5,731 bases of DNA, from assembly GCA_938042265.1 (NCBI GenBank), contig CALIRN010000293.1, positions 1 through 5,731 on the forward strand, read 5' to 3'. Origin of the DNA: an uncultured Eubacteriaceae bacterium. GTDB lineage: Bacteria; Bacillota; Clostridia; Lachnospirales; CAG-274. The notes beneath the pieces were generated by a model. It searched no databases. It was not told the DNA's origin and saw only the letters and a list, made by a program, of their open reading frames with translations. This document shows positions 5,236-5,731 of this stretch, in pieces; within the stretch, counting starts at the first letter, position 1, and each line of letters starts with the position of its first letter. The position numbers and the translations under genes are program-made.

Positions 5236-5731
5236 TTATACATCAAGAGTTGCAAAGTTTGCATTTTCCTGAATAAATATTCGTCTTGGCTCTACATCAT
5301 CACCCATAAGCTGGCTGAATATTTCATCTGCAATACGTGCATCCTCAATGGTTACACGCTTTAAAATACGGTTTTGAGGGTCCATTGTAGTTTCCCAAAG
5401 CTGATTATAGTCCATTTCACCAAGACCCTTATAACGCTGAATAGGCTTCATACCCTCTGCACCTATTTCCGCAATAATTCTATCTCTTTCCTCATCACTG
5501 TAGGCATAGTATTCACCCTTGCCCTTTTCCAGCTTATAAAGTGGAGGCTGTGCCAGATAAACATGGCCCTCCTCAATAATAGGTGCCATAAACCTGAAAA
5601 TAAAGGTCAAAAGCAATGTTGCAATATGGGCACCGTCAACATCGGCATCTGTCATAATAACAATTTTATTGTAACGAAGTTTTTCAATATCAAAATCCTC
5701 ATGAATACCTGTACCAAAGGCAGTAATCATT
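5236..5731 (-). CDS. gyrB: DNA gyrase subunit B, C-terminal part (5' end outside window)
   Basis: The last 164 codons of GyrB, ending in TAA at 5238-5236; the ATPase and transducer domains and the first TOPRIM acidic motif lie beyond the right edge. The visible part contains the TOPRIM metal-binding motif TDADVDG (fragment residues 27-33, with aspartates 28, 30 and 32 binding the catalytic magnesium), the conserved HVYLAQPPLYK strand (56-66), and the QRYKGLGEM motif (98-106) that contacts GyrA. The C-terminus MGDDVEPRR...ATLDV is typical of GyrB. The short distance between the TOPRIM and QRYKGLGEM shows that the about 170-residue insert of enteric bacteria is absent, as in Gram-positives. ParE is less likely because the gene runs directly into gyrA, 14 bases on. 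Together the pair forms the gyrBA operon. Confidence 0.97.
   Translation of the reverse strand, partial: MITAFGTGIHEDFDIEKLRYNKIVIMTDADVDGAHIATLLLTFIFRFMAPIIEEGHVYLAQPPLYKLEKGKGEYYAYSDEERDRIIAEIGAEGMKPIQRYKGLGEMDYNQLWETTMDPQNRILKRVTIEDARIADEIFSQLMGDDVEPRRIFIQENANFATLDV

Noticed and set aside
5236..5731. Topoisomerase IV ParE instead of GyrB
   Set aside because: The ParE/ParC pair would be expected with a ParC lacking a GyrA box. Here the partner has a GyrA box and six C-terminal blades.

Overview
The window looks like chromosomal DNA from a low-GC Gram-positive anaerobe, probably a gut Clostridia-type Firmicute. The signs are AT-rich DNA, strong AGGAG-type ribosome binding sites, gyrB placed directly upstream of gyrA, a GyrB without the long insert of enteric proteobacteria, and a secreted BspA-type leucine-rich-repeat protein. 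The genus cannot be named from this sequence alone. Everything supportable is on the minus strand, so the biological order runs from high to low coordinates.

From right to left: (1) the last 164 codons of gyrB (5236-5731); (2) the complete gyrA (2759-5221), 14 bases downstream and with its SD touching the gyrB stop; (3) an intergenic stretch of about 400 bases that is not empty. It holds a near-consensus promoter (2687-2715), a candidate structured non-coding RNA of about 174 nt (2507-2680), and a Rho-independent terminator (2507-2535). A second consensus promoter (2393-2421) then drives (4) a tRNA operon, Asp(GUC)-Val(UAC)-Leu(UAA), at 2089-2361, closed by a strong terminator (2045-2083). 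(5) A 252-base gap holds the promoter of (6) an exported leucine-rich-repeat surface protein (1-1792). That gene ends, as far as visible, in 22 tandem copies of a 12-bp repeat encoding Thr-Thr-Glu-Ser, and it runs off the left edge without a stop.

gyrB and gyrA encode the two subunits of the A2B2 DNA gyrase and are evidently cotranscribed and translationally close. No terminator is visible between gyrA and the ncRNA promoter, so the gyrase mRNA probably reads through the ncRNA and shares its terminator. The tRNA operon is an independent unit. The LRR gene is also an independent unit and probably encodes a cell-surface adhesin or stalked display protein.

The most interesting item is the unannotated ncRNA. 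Its promoter, predicted +1, long helix with three G-U wobbles and terminator (also with a wobble) all agree on one strand. It also contains two mutually exclusive pairings and an unpaired C-rich stretch. I could not assign it to a known RNA family. The second item is the TTES repeat, in which every difference between copies is synonymous and nested 24-bp periodicities are visible.
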